From positions 682,001-746,000 of the forward strand of contig NZ_QXDC01000003.1 of NCBI RefSeq assembly GCF_003550065.1: DNA of 64,000 nt, in the 5' to 3' direction. The notes below the pieces were generated by a model. It made no database searches and had not been told where the DNA came from. It worked only from the letters and a program-made list of their open reading frames with translations. Below, in pieces: positions 47,148-58,936 of the stretch (positions are counted from its first letter, which is position 1; every line of letters starts with the position of its first letter). Source of the stretch: Hephaestia caeni. Lineage in GTDB: Bacteria > Pseudomonadota > Alphaproteobacteria > Sphingomonadales > Sphingomonadaceae. The position numbers and the translations under genes were made by a program.

Positions 47148-48344
47148 ATGCGCGGCTGGATGATCGCCACGATCGGGATTGCAGGCGCGGCGATCGCCGC
47201 ACCGCCCGCGGTTGCACCCGCCGCCGGCCCGCACGCACAGCGCCTCGCCGACGCACGCCGCGCCTCGGCCGCCGCCGAACAGCGATCGCTACGCCTCGAT
47301 GCCGAGGCCGCGGCGCAGCGCGACGCCGCCGCGAGGGCACGCACCGAGCAGGCCGCGACGGTCGCGCGCCTCCAGGCCGCCGAAGCCGACATCGCCGCCG
47401 CCGAGGCGCGTGCCGCGATCGTCCGTACCGCGCTCGACCGGCAGCGCGCCCGGCTCGCCGCGCGGCAAGGCCCGGTCGTCCGGCTGCTCGCCGCGCTGCA
47501 ATCGCTGGCGGCGCGGCCCGCGATCGTCGCGGTCGCGCAGCCGGGATCGGTCGACGACATGGTCCATATCCGCGCGGTGCTCGGCTCGGTGACACCGGTG
47601 ATCCGGGCGCGCACCACCGCGGTGCGCCGAGACCTTGCCGATACGCGCGCGCTCGAGGCCGATGCCGCCGCCGCGCTCACCGCGCTCGAGGCGGCGCGCG
47701 GCCGGCTCGACGAGCGCCGGCTCGCGCTCGCCCGGCTCGAAGCGACGCATCGCGCCCGCGCACGCACGCTGGGCCGCGGCGCGCTCGCGGCATCGGATCG
47801 CTCGATCGCGCTCGGCGAACGCGCGCGCGCCTTGGTCGATCTGATGGATCAGGCGCGCGACGACGCCGGCACCCGCGCCGCGCTCGCCGCGTTGCCCGGC
47901 CCCGAACCCCGGCCGCCGCGCCCAGGCGAGGTCGCCTCGACGCTCGATGCGCCGCCCTGGACCGCCGCCGACGCGCCTTATCGCCTCCCGGTGACCGGGC
48001 AGCTCGTCACCGGATTCGGCGCGGTATCGGCGGCGGGCATCCGCTCACGCGGGCTGACGCTGGACGCCGCCGACGGCGCGGTAGTGACCGCGCCCGCTGC
48101 CGGGACGGTCGCTTACGCCCGCGCATTCCGCGATTACGGCCCGATCGTGATCATCGATCACGGCGGCGGCTGGACCACGCTCGTCACCGGGATCGGCACA
48201 CTGGCGGTGCGCCCCGGCGACAGCGTGGTGCAGGGGGCACCGATCGGCCGCGCCGGCACCGCGCACGACGGCGCCACCCCGCGCATCACGGTCGAGCTGC
48301 GCCGCAAGGGCCGCCCGATCGACCTCACCGCGCTGCTCGGCTGA
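47148..48344 (+). CDS. envC: EnvC-like murein hydrolase activator
   Basis: This 398-residue periplasmic protein has a signal peptide (to about residue 25), a long Ala-rich coiled coil (about 28-255) and a C-terminal LytM domain (from about 275). The LytM metal ligands of true M23 enzymes are missing: RSRGLTLDAADG stands where HxGxD should be, and the HxH pair is absent (ITVELR). It should therefore activate an amidase at the septum rather than cut peptidoglycan itself. ATG 47148 is chosen to place the signal peptide at the N-terminus. Confidence 0.92.
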   Translation: MRGWMIATIGIAGAAIAAPPAVAPAAGPHAQRLADARRASAAAEQRSLRLDAEAAAQRDAAARARTEQAATVARLQAAEADIAAAEARAAIVRTALDRQRARLAARQGPVVRLLAALQSLAARPAIVAVAQPGSVDDMVHIRAVLGSVTPVIRARTTAVRRDLADTRALEADAAAALTALEAARGRLDERRLALARLEATHRARARTLGRGALAASDRSIALGERARALVDLMDQARDDAGTRAALAALPGPEPRPPRPGEVASTLDAPPWTAADAPYRLPVTGQLVTGFGAVSAAGIRSRGLTLDAADGAVVTAPAAGTVAYARAFRDYGPIVIIDHGGGWTTLVTGIGTLAVRPGDSVVQGAPIGRAGTAHDGATPRITVELRRKGRPIDLTALLG

Positions 48345-48453
48345 TCCCGGCGCACGGCGCAGGCCGCGGATTCTCGGCGACTTTGCTTTGCTCGCCCGCG
48401 CGAAAGGCGTTATCGTGGCGGAATCCGTCGTCTATCGGAAGATCAGCGTGCCC

Positions 48454-49833
48454 ATGCGTTCCCTTCTCCAGGCCACCGCGATCGTCGGCGCGCTTGCTCT
48501 CGTTCCCGCCGCGACCAGCGCGATGGCCGAGGTCGATACCCAAAGCTACCGCGAACTCGACACCTTCATGGACGTCTTCAACCGGGTGAAGGCGAATTAC
48601 GTCGACAAGGTCACCGACGAACAGCTCATCAAGGGCGCGATCGATGGCATGCTGGCCTCGCTCGACCCGCATTCGAGCTATGAGGACGCGCTCGATTTCG
48701 AAAATCTGCGGATCCAGACCGAGGGCAATTACGGCGGCCTGGGGCTGACGGTGACCGAGGAAGACGGCGTGGTGAAGATCATCGCGCCGCAAGAGGATAC
48801 CCCCGCCGATCGCGCCGGAATCAAGGCCGGTGACTATATCACCCATATCGACGGCAAGCTGATCTACGGCTCCTCGCTCGACGACTCGATCAAGCTGATG
48901 CGCGGCAAGCCCGGCACCAAGATCGCGCTGACGCTGGTGCGCCCCGGCCGCGACAAGCCGATCGAGGTGACGCTGACGCGCGAGGTGATCGTCCAGAAGC
49001 CGGTCAAATGGGAGGTGCGTGGCGATGTCGGCGTGATCAACATCAACACCTTCTCCGAATCGACCGGCGCCGACACCAAGGCGGCGATCCTGGCGATCGA
49101 CAAGGCGCTCGGCCATCGTCCGCTCGGCTATGTCATCGATCTGCGCAACAATGGCGGCGGCCTGCTGACCGAGGCAATTTCGGTGTCGGACGCCTTTCTC
49201 GATCACGGCGAGATCGTGTCGCAGCGCGGGCGTGAGGCGACCGATATCGAGCGCTATTACAGCGAATCGGCGATTCCGGGCGACCTGACCCATGGCCTGC
49301 CGCTGATCGTGCTGACCAATGCCGGCACCGCCTCGGCCTCCGAGATCGTCGCCGGCGCGCTCCAGGATCAGCATCGCGCGCTGGTGATGGGCGAGCGCAG
49401 CTTCGGCAAGGGATCGGTGCAAACGCTGCTGCCGCTCGGCCCCAAATCGGCGCTGCGGCTGACGACCGCGCGCTATTACACGCCCTCGGGCCGATCGGTG
49501 CAGGAAGGCGGGATCGTACCCGACGTCGCCGTGCCGCAATTGAGCGACCCCGATTACAAGACGCGGCCGGTGTTCCGCGAGAACGACCTGCGCCGCCACC
49601 TGATCAACGAGGTCAAGGCCGACGACCCGATCCTGACCGAGGACACCAAGGACGATCCGCGCTTTTCGGCGACCGCCGAGGATCTCGAAAAGAAGGGCGT
49701 CGACGACTTCCAGCTCGAATATGCGGTCAAGACGATCGCCCGGCTCGGCGGCCCGGCACAGGTCGCCGCGGCCAGCTCGAAGCCGCCCGCGCCGGCCGCC
49801 GCCAAGGCCGCCACGCCGAAGAAGAAACCCTGA
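48454..49833 (+). CDS. ctpA: C-terminal processing protease (S41)
   Basis: This periplasmic serine protease (459 residues from ATG 48454) has a signal peptide (ALALVPAATSAMAE), a PDZ domain (about 85-165, with YGGLGLTVTEEDGVVKI) and the S41 core with the catalytic Ser in NAGTASASEIVAGALQD and the Lys in GERSFGKGSVQTLLPL. Two further starts upstream (GTG 48415 and an ATG-like 48388) are possible, but would lengthen the signal region. C-terminal about 30 residues are Pro/Ala/Lys-rich. Confidence 0.93.
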   Translation: MRSLLQATAIVGALALVPAATSAMAEVDTQSYRELDTFMDVFNRVKANYVDKVTDEQLIKGAIDGMLASLDPHSSYEDALDFENLRIQTEGNYGGLGLTVTEEDGVVKIIAPQEDTPADRAGIKAGDYITHIDGKLIYGSSLDDSIKLMRGKPGTKIALTLVRPGRDKPIEVTLTREVIVQKPVKWEVRGDVGVININTFSESTGADTKAAILAIDKALGHRPLGYVIDLRNNGGGLLTEAISVSDAFLDHGEIVSQRGREATDIERYYSESAIPGDLTHGLPLIVLTNAGTASASEIVAGALQDQHRALVMGERSFGKGSVQTLLPLGPKSALRLTTARYYTPSGRSVQEGGIVPDVAVPQLSDPDYKTRPVFRENDLRRHLINEVKADDPILTEDTKDDPRFSATAEDLEKKGVDDFQLEYAVKTIARLGGPAQVAAASSKPPAPAAAKAATPKKKP

Positions 49834-49844
49834 GCCCCCGCGCG

Positions 49845-50330
49845 ATGGGCGAAACCTTTCTCCGCCCCGCGCGCTGGATCGCGCTGCTGCTGCCCGCAGC
49901 ACTGGTCGGCGGCGCGTGGATCGGCCAGCTCTTCTTCGGGCTCTATCCGTGCGAGATGTGCCACTGGCAGCGCTGGCCGCATTATGCCGCGATCGTGCTG
50001 GCGCTGCTCGCCTTCGCGGTGCCGGGGCGCGTCAACCAGCGCTGGCTGGTCGGGCTGGCCGCGGTCGCGATCGCACTGAGCGGGGCGATCGGCGTCTATC
50101 ACGCGGGGGTCGAATATCATTGGTGGGCGGGCGCGACGGCATGCACCGCGACCTTTTCCGGCACCGGTGACGACGTGCTGGCGCAGATCATGAACGCGCC
50201 GCTGGTGCGCTGCGACACCGCGCAATGGACGCTGTTCGGCATCTCGCTCGCCGGCTTCAACGCACTCTTTTCGCTGGCCGGCGCGGGTCTGATCCTCGTA
50301 CTGATGCGTCAGCGGAGACCGCGAATATGA
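49845..50330 (+). CDS. dsbB: Disulphide bond formation protein B family
   Basis: This 161-residue inner-membrane protein has four membrane helices. The first Cys pair is Cys36-Glu-Met-Cys39, in the loop after helix 1, and the second pair is Cys100 and Cys123 in the second periplasmic loop (ATACTATFSGTGD and PLVRCDTAQW). DsbB reoxidises DsbA, using ubiquinone; the coq7 gene follows directly. Its stop overlaps coq7 by 4 bases. Confidence 0.92.
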   Translation: MGETFLRPARWIALLLPAALVGGAWIGQLFFGLYPCEMCHWQRWPHYAAIVLALLAFAVPGRVNQRWLVGLAAVAIALSGAIGVYHAGVEYHWWAGATACTATFSGTGDDVLAQIMNAPLVRCDTAQWTLFGISLAGFNALFSLAGAGLILVLMRQRRPRI

Positions 50331-50860
50331 GCTGGAAGCCCGGCGACCGCAAACCCGTGACCGAGGCGATGATCCGCGTCGATCAGGCGGGCGAATACGG
50401 CGCGACGCGCATCTATGCCGGCCAACTCGCGGTGATGGGGGATCGCACGCCGATGGCGCGATCGATCGCGGGCATGGCGGCGCAGGAGGATCGCCACCAG
50501 GCGTTCTTCGACGCGATGATCGCGCGTCGCGGCGCGCGCCCGACCCTGCTCCAACCGTTCTGGAACGTCGCCGGCTTCGCGCTCGGCGCCGCCACCGCGG
50601 CGATCGGCCCCGAAGCCGCGATGGCCTGCACCGCGGCGGTCGAAACCGAGATCGACAAACATTATAGCGAACAGCTCGACGCGCTGGGCGACGACGATCC
50701 CGAGCTGTCGGCGGCGATCGCGGAATTCCGGGCCGAGGAACTCGAACACCGCGATACCGCACTGGCCAGCGGCGCGGAACGCGCACCTGCTTATCCGCTG
50801 ATGAGTGGGCTGATCCGCCTCGGCTGCCGGATCGCGATCGCGACCGCGAAACGGATCTGA
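50327..50860 (+). CDS. coq7: Demethoxyubiquinone hydroxylase Coq7
   Basis: This 177-residue diiron monooxygenase hydroxylates the quinone ring in ubiquinone synthesis. The carboxylate-His ligands are in DQAGEYGATRIYAGQL, AQEDRHQAFF, TEIDKHYSEQL and FRAEELEHRD, the four-helix-bundle pattern of the family. ATG 50327 overlaps dsbB, so the two membrane and quinone genes are coupled. Confidence 0.95.
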   Translation: MSWKPGDRKPVTEAMIRVDQAGEYGATRIYAGQLAVMGDRTPMARSIAGMAAQEDRHQAFFDAMIARRGARPTLLQPFWNVAGFALGAATAAIGPEAAMACTAAVETEIDKHYSEQLDALGDDDPELSAAIAEFRAEELEHRDTALASGAERAPAYPLMSGLIRLGCRIAIATAKRI

Positions 50861-50922
50861 CCCGTTCAGCGCATGGACAAGTCCGCCGCTTCATGCGTTG
50901 ATGACGGCCAAAGGAGTGGACA

Positions 50923-51336
50923 ATGATGGCTCGATTCATCGGCAAGGGGCTGATCGCGATCGTCGTCGCCGGCACCGGTCTGACCGTGGCGGCAACGCCG
51001 GCCGCCGCGCAGAATGCGGCGCAAAACGGCGTGCTGGTGATCTATGGCGACCAGAAATGCCCAACCGATTCGAACGGCAGCGAGATCGTCGTCTGCAAGC
51101 GCCGCAACGCCGATGAGCAGTTCCGCATCCCCAAGGAATTGCGTGAACTCAAGATCACGCCCGAGAACGAAAGCTGGGTGAAGAACAACGAGGCGGTGCT
51201 CGAAACCGGCGGCTCGGGAATCGGCAGTTGCTCGGCGGTGGGCGTGGGCGGGGCGACCGGCTGCTACGCACAGCAGGCCCGCCGCGCCAAGCGCGAGAAT
51301 CGCGAACGCGCGGCGGAGGAACGGCAGACGCCGTAG
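50923..51336 (+). CDS. Secreted hypothetical protein, 137 residues
   Basis: This protein has a signal peptide ending near residue 29 ([14 protein letters not shown]), a mature domain with four Cys (DQKCPT, VVCKRRN, GSCSAVG and GCYAQQ) and an Arg/Glu-rich tail. It has no recognised domain. Similar small proteins occur in sphingomonads, so it looks conserved and real. AAAGGAG lies before the ATG pair at 50923. Function unknown. Confidence 0.7.
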   Translation: MMARFIGKGLIAIVVAGTGLTVAATPAAAQNAAQNGVLVIYGDQKCPTDSNGSEIVVCKRRNADEQFRIPKELRELKITPENESWVKNNEAVLETGGSGIGSCSAVGVGGATGCYAQQARRAKRENRERAAEERQTP

Positions 51337-51365
51337 ACGCGCGCGGCGCCGTGTTTGGGGGGACG

Positions 51366-52712
51366 ATGACCGCAGCTTCTGACGATCGCGTATTTTTCGG
51401 CCACCCGCGCGGCCTCGCCTATCTCGTCTTCACCGAAGCGTGGGAGCGCTTCTCCTACTACGGCATGACGTCGCTGGTCGTGCTCTACATGGTCCAGCAG
51501 CTCTTTCTGCCGGGGCATGTCGAGCATGTCGTGGGGCTGGCGGCGGTGCGCGGAATGCTTGGGCTCGGGCCGGGTGTCGCGGATCAGGCGCTCGCCTCGA
51601 TCATCTTCGGCTGGTATTCGGGGCTGGTCTATTTCACGCCCATCATCGGCGGGTTCGTCGCCGATCGCTGGCTCGGCACGCGCAACACCGTGATCCTGGG
51701 CGCGGCGCTGATGAGCGCGGGCCATATCGCGATGGCGTTCGACCGCAGCTTCTTCGTAGCCCTACTGCTGCTCATCCTCGGATCGGGCGCGCTCAAGGGC
51801 AATATCTCGGCGCAGGTCGGGCGGCTCTATCCGGCGGCCGAGGAATCGCGGCGGACGCAAGGCTACACGATCTTTTCGGCCGGCATCAATGTCGGCGCGG
51901 TCGCCGGGCCGCTGGTGTGCGGGCTGCTCGCGGCGCGGTTCGGCTGGCATATCGGCTTCGGCACCGCGGGCGCGTTCATGCTCGTCGCGATGCTGACCTA
52001 TCTCGCCGGGGTCCGCCACCTGCCCACCGATCGCGGCCCCGCGACGCGCATCGTCCACCCGCCGATGACCGCCGCCGAGCGCCGCCGCACCCGCGTACTG
52101 ATCGGGGTGATCGCGCTGACGGTGCTGCCCAACATCGCCTATCCGATGATCTGGAACGTCGGCATCCTGTGGGCCGATCAGCACGCCTCGCTGGCGACCC
52201 CGATCGGCGCGATCCCGGCGTCGTGGTTCAATTCGATCGACGCCTTCGTCAGCATCGTCGCCGTGCCGCCACTGGTCGCGTACTGGCGCTGGCAGGCGCG
52301 GCGCGGGCGCGAACCGGGCGATATCGGCAAGATCGCGATCGGATCGGCGCTTGCTGGGGCATCGGCGGCGCTGTTCGCGCTCGCCTCCGCGCTCTATCTG
52401 CCGGGTCGGGTGCCCGCGTGGTTCGCGGTGCTGCCCTTCGCTGGGATGGGGGTCGCCTTTCTCTATTTCTGGCCCACCCTGCTCGCGCTGATCTCGCAGG
52501 CCGCGCCGCCCAAGGTCAACGCGACGCTGATGGGTGGCGCGTTCCTCTCGCTATTCGTCGGCTCAGTCGCGATGGGGTGGGTAGGCAGCTATTACGAAGC
52601 GCTGGGGCCGACCGCCTTCTGGCTGCTCGACGCCGCGATCGGCGTTGCCGGCGCGCTCATCATCCTCGCCGTCCACCGGCCGCTGACGCGCGCGCTCACG
52701 CCGGGCGGGTGA
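51366..52712 (+). CDS. POT/PTR2 family proton-coupled peptide transporter
   Basis: This 448-residue membrane protein has about 12 helices. The POT signature EAWERFSYYGMTSLVVLYM near the start and FYTPIIGGFVADRWLGTRN-like YFTPIIGGFVADRWLGTRNT are present, with FGWHIGFGTAGAFMLVAMLT later. It imports di- and tripeptides with protons. ATG 51366 is chosen because the preceding frame overlaps the upstream gene; no strong ribosome site is visible (GGGGGGAC). Confidence 0.9.
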   Translation: MTAASDDRVFFGHPRGLAYLVFTEAWERFSYYGMTSLVVLYMVQQLFLPGHVEHVVGLAAVRGMLGLGPGVADQALASIIFGWYSGLVYFTPIIGGFVADRWLGTRNTVILGAALMSAGHIAMAFDRSFFVALLLLILGSGALKGNISAQVGRLYPAAEESRRTQGYTIFSAGINVGAVAGPLVCGLLAARFGWHIGFGTAGAFMLVAMLTYLAGVRHLPTDRGPATRIVHPPMTAAERRRTRVLIGVIALTVLPNIAYPMIWNVGILWADQHASLATPIGAIPASWFNSIDAFVSIVAVPPLVAYWRWQARRGREPGDIGKIAIGSALAGASAALFALASALYLPGRVPAWFAVLPFAGMGVAFLYFWPTLLALISQAAPPKVNATLMGGAFLSLFVGSVAMGWVGSYYEALGPTAFWLLDAAIGVAGALIILAVHRPLTRALTPGG

Positions 52713-55295
<2,583 letters not shown>

Positions 55296-55320
55296 TCACG
55301 GAAAAATCAGGAGGGGCCCC

Positions 55321-56088
55321 ATGAAGCTGCCGACCATCGCCACCGTCACCGCCTGCGCGATCCTCGCGCTCGGCGCCTGCACGGGGCAGACCACCGACAA
55401 TGTCGCAACGCCGGCAGCAGCAGCGGCCGACGCCATCACGGCGGCGCTCGCCGATCCCGCACGCGCCGATCAGGCCGGCGACGATGCCCGCCGGCAAGCC
55501 GCCGCGGCGCTCGAATTCTCGGGCGTCAAGGCGGGCGACACGGTGATCGATTACATCCCCGGCAGCGGCTATTGGTCGCGGATCTTCACTCGCGTCGTCG
55601 GGCCCGAGGGCAAGGTCTACGCGATCTGGCCGGACAGGGACGGCAAGACTCCGCAGGGCTTGAGCGATCTCAAGGCGAAGAACCTCGCCAACGTCACCGC
55701 CGAGACGCTGGCGCCCGATCAGCCGCTGCCGGCCGATGCCGACCTGTTCTGGACCGTCCAGAATTATCACGACATCGCCAATAACGGCGGCGCCAACGCG
55801 CTGACAGCATTCGACAAGCGCGTGCTCGCGGCGCTCAAGCCCGGCGGCATCTATGTCGTGATCGATCACGCCGCCGAGGCCGGATCGGGGCTGCGCGACA
55901 CCGATACGCTGCACCGGATCGATCCCGCGATCGTCAAGCAGCAGATCGTCGGCGCCGGCTTCGAGTTCGTCAGCGAGAGCCCGGTGCTCGCCAACGCGCA
56001 GGACGATCACACGCTCAAGGTGTTCGATCCCAAGGTGCGCGGAACGACCGACCAGTTCATCTACAAATTCCGCAAGCCCGCGGAATAG
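55321..56088 (+). CDS. Secreted methyltransferase-like lipoprotein (COG4798-like)
   Basis: This 255-residue protein has a lipoprotein signal with lipobox Leu17-Gly-Ala-Cys20. Its mature part looks like a class I SAM methyltransferase (ALEFSGVKAGDTVIDYIPGSGYWSRIF, then VLAALKPGGIYVVIDHAAEAG), although the usual glycine-rich motif is altered. Such proteins, annotated as predicted methyltransferases, are found in the periplasm, where SAM is not expected, so the activity is unclear. A GGAGGGG site precedes the start, 25 bp after gyrB. Confidence 0.82.
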   Translation: MKLPTIATVTACAILALGACTGQTTDNVATPAAAAADAITAALADPARADQAGDDARRQAAAALEFSGVKAGDTVIDYIPGSGYWSRIFTRVVGPEGKVYAIWPDRDGKTPQGLSDLKAKNLANVTAETLAPDQPLPADADLFWTVQNYHDIANNGGANALTAFDKRVLAALKPGGIYVVIDHAAEAGSGLRDTDTLHRIDPAIVKQQIVGAGFEFVSESPVLANAQDDHTLKVFDPKVRGTTDQFIYKFRKPAE

Positions 56089-56100
56089 GTTGACCCCAGC

Positions 56101-56190
56101 ATCGTCATGCCGGACTGGTTCCGGCATCCAACCCTCCACGAGCGGTAGCGCTCGAGGCCCGTTGGGCCCCGGAACCAGTCCGGGGTGACG
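56101..56190. repeat. Double-hairpin REP-like repeat (family B, copy 1)
   Basis: Two GC-rich hairpins: ATGCCGGACTGGTTCCGGCAT near the left end and CCCCGGAACCAGTCCGGGG near the right, with about 40 bp between. The outer parts repeat, with only one or two mismatches, at 61051-61147. It sits after the lipoprotein gene and before the minus-strand exonuclease stop. Confidence 0.8.
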
Positions 56191-56221
56191 GGGGGAGGTG
56201 TGGCGGTGGCCGCACTCGGGC

Positions 56222-56977
56222 CTAAAGCAGCGCGCCCTGCACCGTCTGGCGGCCGACCGCGCCGCCGCCGTGGCGCCGGGCGAGTTCCTGTTCGGCGGTG
56301 TAGCGGACGTCGGGGTCGCGATCGTAGGTGAAGCCCTCGACCACGTCCTCGTCGATCTCGCGCCAGTCCTTGCCGCGATCGGGGCCGCTGCGCACGCGCG
56401 GCAACAGCCCGGGCAGGCGCGACCATTCGAGCAATTGTGCGAGACTCGCCTCACCCAGCATGTCGCGCAGATGGTGCGCAGTCACATAAGCGTCGGGAAA
56501 GGCGCGATGAACGGGCAGGCCGCGTTCGTGCACCAGCCCCTCGGGCTTGCGCCAGTAGCGCAGCACCTGGTTCGAGAAGCTGGGCGAATCGGGCCATAGC
56601 CTGAGCGCGCATTTCCACGTGCAGATCCAGTCGGCGCCGTGGGTCAGCGGCGGGGTGCAGAATTGCTGCTCGAAATCCGCGCGGTGCGCCGCGAGCGCAA
56701 GCCGGCGCGGCCACGGATCGAGCACCTGGCGCGCGATATCGTGCCACCACGGCGCATCGGCCACCTGCTCTTCGAGGATATGGTGCACGGCTTGCGTGAT
56801 CGGCGGAATCGGGCGGCCGGGGTTGACGAGGATCGATCCGCCCTCGCCCTCCAGCGCCCAGCGACCGTCCTCGCCGAGCGCGACGTCCTGCCAGCCGATC
56901 TCGCACACGCCATGCGCGGGCGGTGCCGATCCGGTGGTTTCGAGATCGACGACGCGGATGATCTGACGCGAGGACAT
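56222..56977 (-). CDS. DnaQ-like 3'-5' exonuclease
   Basis: This 251-residue protein has the DEDD exonuclease motif near the start (IIRVVDLETTGSAPPAHGVCEIG, with Asp and Glu), and later PDAYVTAHHLRDML, the ExoIII motif with Asp. ATG 56977 follows AGGGGC; the earlier start at 57058 would add 27 residues without similarity. The C-terminal 60 residues (WREIDEDVVEGFTYDRDPDVRYTAEQELARR) resemble the tail of exodeoxyribonuclease X-like proteins. Likely role in repair or nucleotide turnover. Confidence 0.85.
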   Translation of the reverse strand: MSSRQIIRVVDLETTGSAPPAHGVCEIGWQDVALGEDGRWALEGEGGSILVNPGRPIPPITQAVHHILEEQVADAPWWHDIARQVLDPWPRRLALAAHRADFEQQFCTPPLTHGADWICTWKCALRLWPDSPSFSNQVLRYWRKPEGLVHERGLPVHRAFPDAYVTAHHLRDMLGEASLAQLLEWSRLPGLLPRVRSGPDRGKDWREIDEDVVEGFTYDRDPDVRYTAEQELARRHGGGAVGRQTVQGALL

Positions 56978-57077
56978 GCCCCTAAATGGGCGCGTCGGCG
57001 CGCGATTGCCACCCCATTCGCGCGGGTCGCAAGAAACGCCATTCTCGCGGCTGCGCAAAAGCCCTTATCGATTGTAG

Positions 57078-57102
57078 GCCGTTTCAGTGGCACTGAAACG
57101 GC
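57078..57102. repeat. Perfect 12-bp inverted repeat
   Basis: GCCGTTTCAGTG and CACTGAAACGGC are exact complements separated by one base. It directly abuts the family A repeat, between pgmG and the exonuclease start. It may be an operator or extruded cruciform; a terminator role is unlikely because no U-run follows. Confidence 0.6.
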
Positions 57103-57206
57103 GGCGGCCCCGGCCCGCTCCTACACCCCACCTCCCATTCAGTATACCACCGTTGGGAAGGGGGTTGGGGAGCGGGCCGGGGCCGCCTCCACGCAAGTGA
57201 AGGAAG
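57103..57206. repeat. Dispersed palindromic repeat (family A, copy 2)
   Basis: Arms CGGCCCCGGCCCGCTCC-like on the left pair with GGAGCGGGCCGGGGCCG on the right around a loop containing CTCCCATTCA and CCGTTGGGA, both present in the copy at 36394-36490. The outer CACTTGCGTGG (minus strand) also matches CACTTACGTGG at copy 1. It follows the pgmG stop by 2 bp. Confidence 0.75.
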
Positions 57207-57208
57207 CT

Positions 57209-58591
57209 TTAATGCCCGGCTTGCGGGCCGCGGGCGACGCCCGATTGCGCGAGTTGATCGTCGATTTGCGCCACCAGCCGGTCGAGCCCTTGCTGGCTAT
57301 GCGATTCGGCGCGCGCGACGAGCACGTCCTGCGTGTTCGACGCACGCAGCAGCCACCAGCCGTCGGGCGTGGTCACGCGCGCGCCGTCGGTGCGGTTGAC
57401 CTCCGCCCCCGCGGTCTCGAGCCGATCGAGCACCTCGTCGATGATCGCGAATTTGCGCGGTTCGTCGACCTGGAAGCGCATTTCGGGGGTGTTGACGAGG
57501 CTGGGCATCTCGCCGCGGATCTGCGTCAGCGATTTGCCGATCATATGCACCGCGCGGATCAGGCGGACGGCGGCATATTGCGCATCGTCGAAGCCGTAAT
57601 AATCGTGCGCGAAGAAGATGTGGCCGCTCATCTCGCCGGCCAGCGGCGCGCCGGTTTCGCGCATCTTGGTCTTGATCAGGCTGTGCCCGGTTTTCCACAT
57701 CAGCGGCTCGCCGCCCAGTTCGGCGATGCGATCGTAGAGCATCTGCGAGGCCTTCACATCGGCGATGATCGTCGCGCCGGGCTCCTCGCGCAGCACAGGC
57801 TCCGCCAGAATGGAGAGAAGCTGATCGCCCCAGATCACGCGGCCCTCGCCGTCGATCGCGCCGATCCGGTCCCCGTCGCCATCGAAGGCCAGTCCGAAAT
57901 CGAGGTTCTTGTCCGCGACGAGCCGCTTCAGATCGGCCAGATTCTTCTCTTCGGTGGGATCGGGATGATGATTGGGAAAATGACCGTCCACCTGGGTGAA
58001 GATCGTATGGTGCTCACCCGGGAGCAATTTTACGAGCTTCTCGATCACCGGGCCGGCGGCGCCGTTGCCCGTGTCCCACCCGATCCGGTACGCGCCGCCC
58101 GCATAGCCGACCATCAGCCGGTCGACATATGCATCGACGATATCGGCCGACGAGACTTCGCCCACGCCCTCGTCCCAATCGCCCTCGGCCGCCATTGTGC
58201 CGAGCTTCTGGATGTCGTCGCCGAAAAACGGCTTGTGCTGCAACACCATCTTGAAACCGTTATACTCGGCGGGATTATGGCTGCCGGTTATCTGGATGCC
58301 GCCATCCACCTCTAGCGTCGCCTCGGCGTAATAGAGCATCGGCGTCGGCCCCATGCCGATGCGGATGACGTCGACGCCCGATGCCGTCAGCCCTTCGATC
58401 AGCGCCTGTTCGAGTTCGGGCGACGAAACGCGTCCGTCATAACCAACCGCGACGCGGCGCCCCCCTGCGCGGCGGACGCAGGTCGCAAAGCCGCGCCCGA
58501 TCGCGGTCGCGTCGGCGGCCCCCAGTGTGGTGCCGACGATGCCGCGGATGTCGTATTCGCGAAGGCTGGTGGGATCGAAACGGTGGGTCAT
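57209..58591 (-). CDS. pgmG: Phosphomannomutase/phosphoglucomutase (PgmG/AlgC type)
   Basis: This 460-residue alpha-D-phosphohexomutase interconverts mannose and glucose 1- and 6-phosphates, feeding exopolysaccharide and LPS synthesis; it resembles PgmG of the gellan producer. The phosphoserine is Ser104 in TGSHNPAEYNG, the metal-binding loop is GLAFDGDGDRIGAID, and the sugar-binding loop GEMSGHIFF is present, with the phosphate site RASNTQDVLVARAE at the end. A GGAGTTTCC precedes the start. Length normal. Confidence 0.94.
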   Translation of the reverse strand: MTHRFDPTSLREYDIRGIVGTTLGAADATAIGRGFATCVRRAGGRRVAVGYDGRVSSPELEQALIEGLTASGVDVIRIGMGPTPMLYYAEATLEVDGGIQITGSHNPAEYNGFKMVLQHKPFFGDDIQKLGTMAAEGDWDEGVGEVSSADIVDAYVDRLMVGYAGGAYRIGWDTGNGAAGPVIEKLVKLLPGEHHTIFTQVDGHFPNHHPDPTEEKNLADLKRLVADKNLDFGLAFDGDGDRIGAIDGEGRVIWGDQLLSILAEPVLREEPGATIIADVKASQMLYDRIAELGGEPLMWKTGHSLIKTKMRETGAPLAGEMSGHIFFAHDYYGFDDAQYAAVRLIRAVHMIGKSLTQIRGEMPSLVNTPEMRFQVDEPRKFAIIDEVLDRLETAGAEVNRTDGARVTTPDGWWLLRASNTQDVLVARAESHSQQGLDRLVAQIDDQLAQSGVARGPQAGH

Positions 58592-58642
58592 GGAAACTCC
58601 TTGGGTCGAACCCTTCGCCTAATCGGTCAGCGCCGATAAAGT

Positions 58643-58921
58643 TCAATCGCGGCGCGCGAGGAGGGTATCGCGCGCCACGTTGATGCGCCGCGCAAGCTCG
58701 GTCGAGCCGCCGCGATCGGGATGGAGGGCGACCATCAGCCGTCGGTGCGCGGCGCGGATCGTATCGGCATCGGCATCGGCATCGACCCCCAGCACTGCGC
58801 GCGCCTCGGCCTCGTCGAACACCGGCGCGAACGGCCGTGCCGGCTTGCGCCGGGGCAGGCCCTTCCACCAGCGCCAGCCGAGATAGCCGATCAGAAGCGA
58901 GATCAGGAGCTTGAGGATCAT
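58643..58921 (-). CDS. Membrane-anchored J-domain protein
   Basis: This 92-residue protein has one N-terminal membrane helix (about 3-19) and a C-terminal J domain (from 35) with His67-Pro-Asp69 (ALHPDRGG), which activates a DnaK-type chaperone. The layout is that of a type III J-protein, for instance TIM14-like or DjlA-like small forms. It follows mipZ by 15 bp on the same strand. Confidence 0.88.
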   Translation of the reverse strand: MILKLLISLLIGYLGWRWWKGLPRRKPARPFAPVFDEAEARAVLGVDADADADTIRAAHRRLMVALHPDRGGSTELARRINVARDTLLARRD

Positions 58922-58936
58922 GCGCGCGTGCTCACC

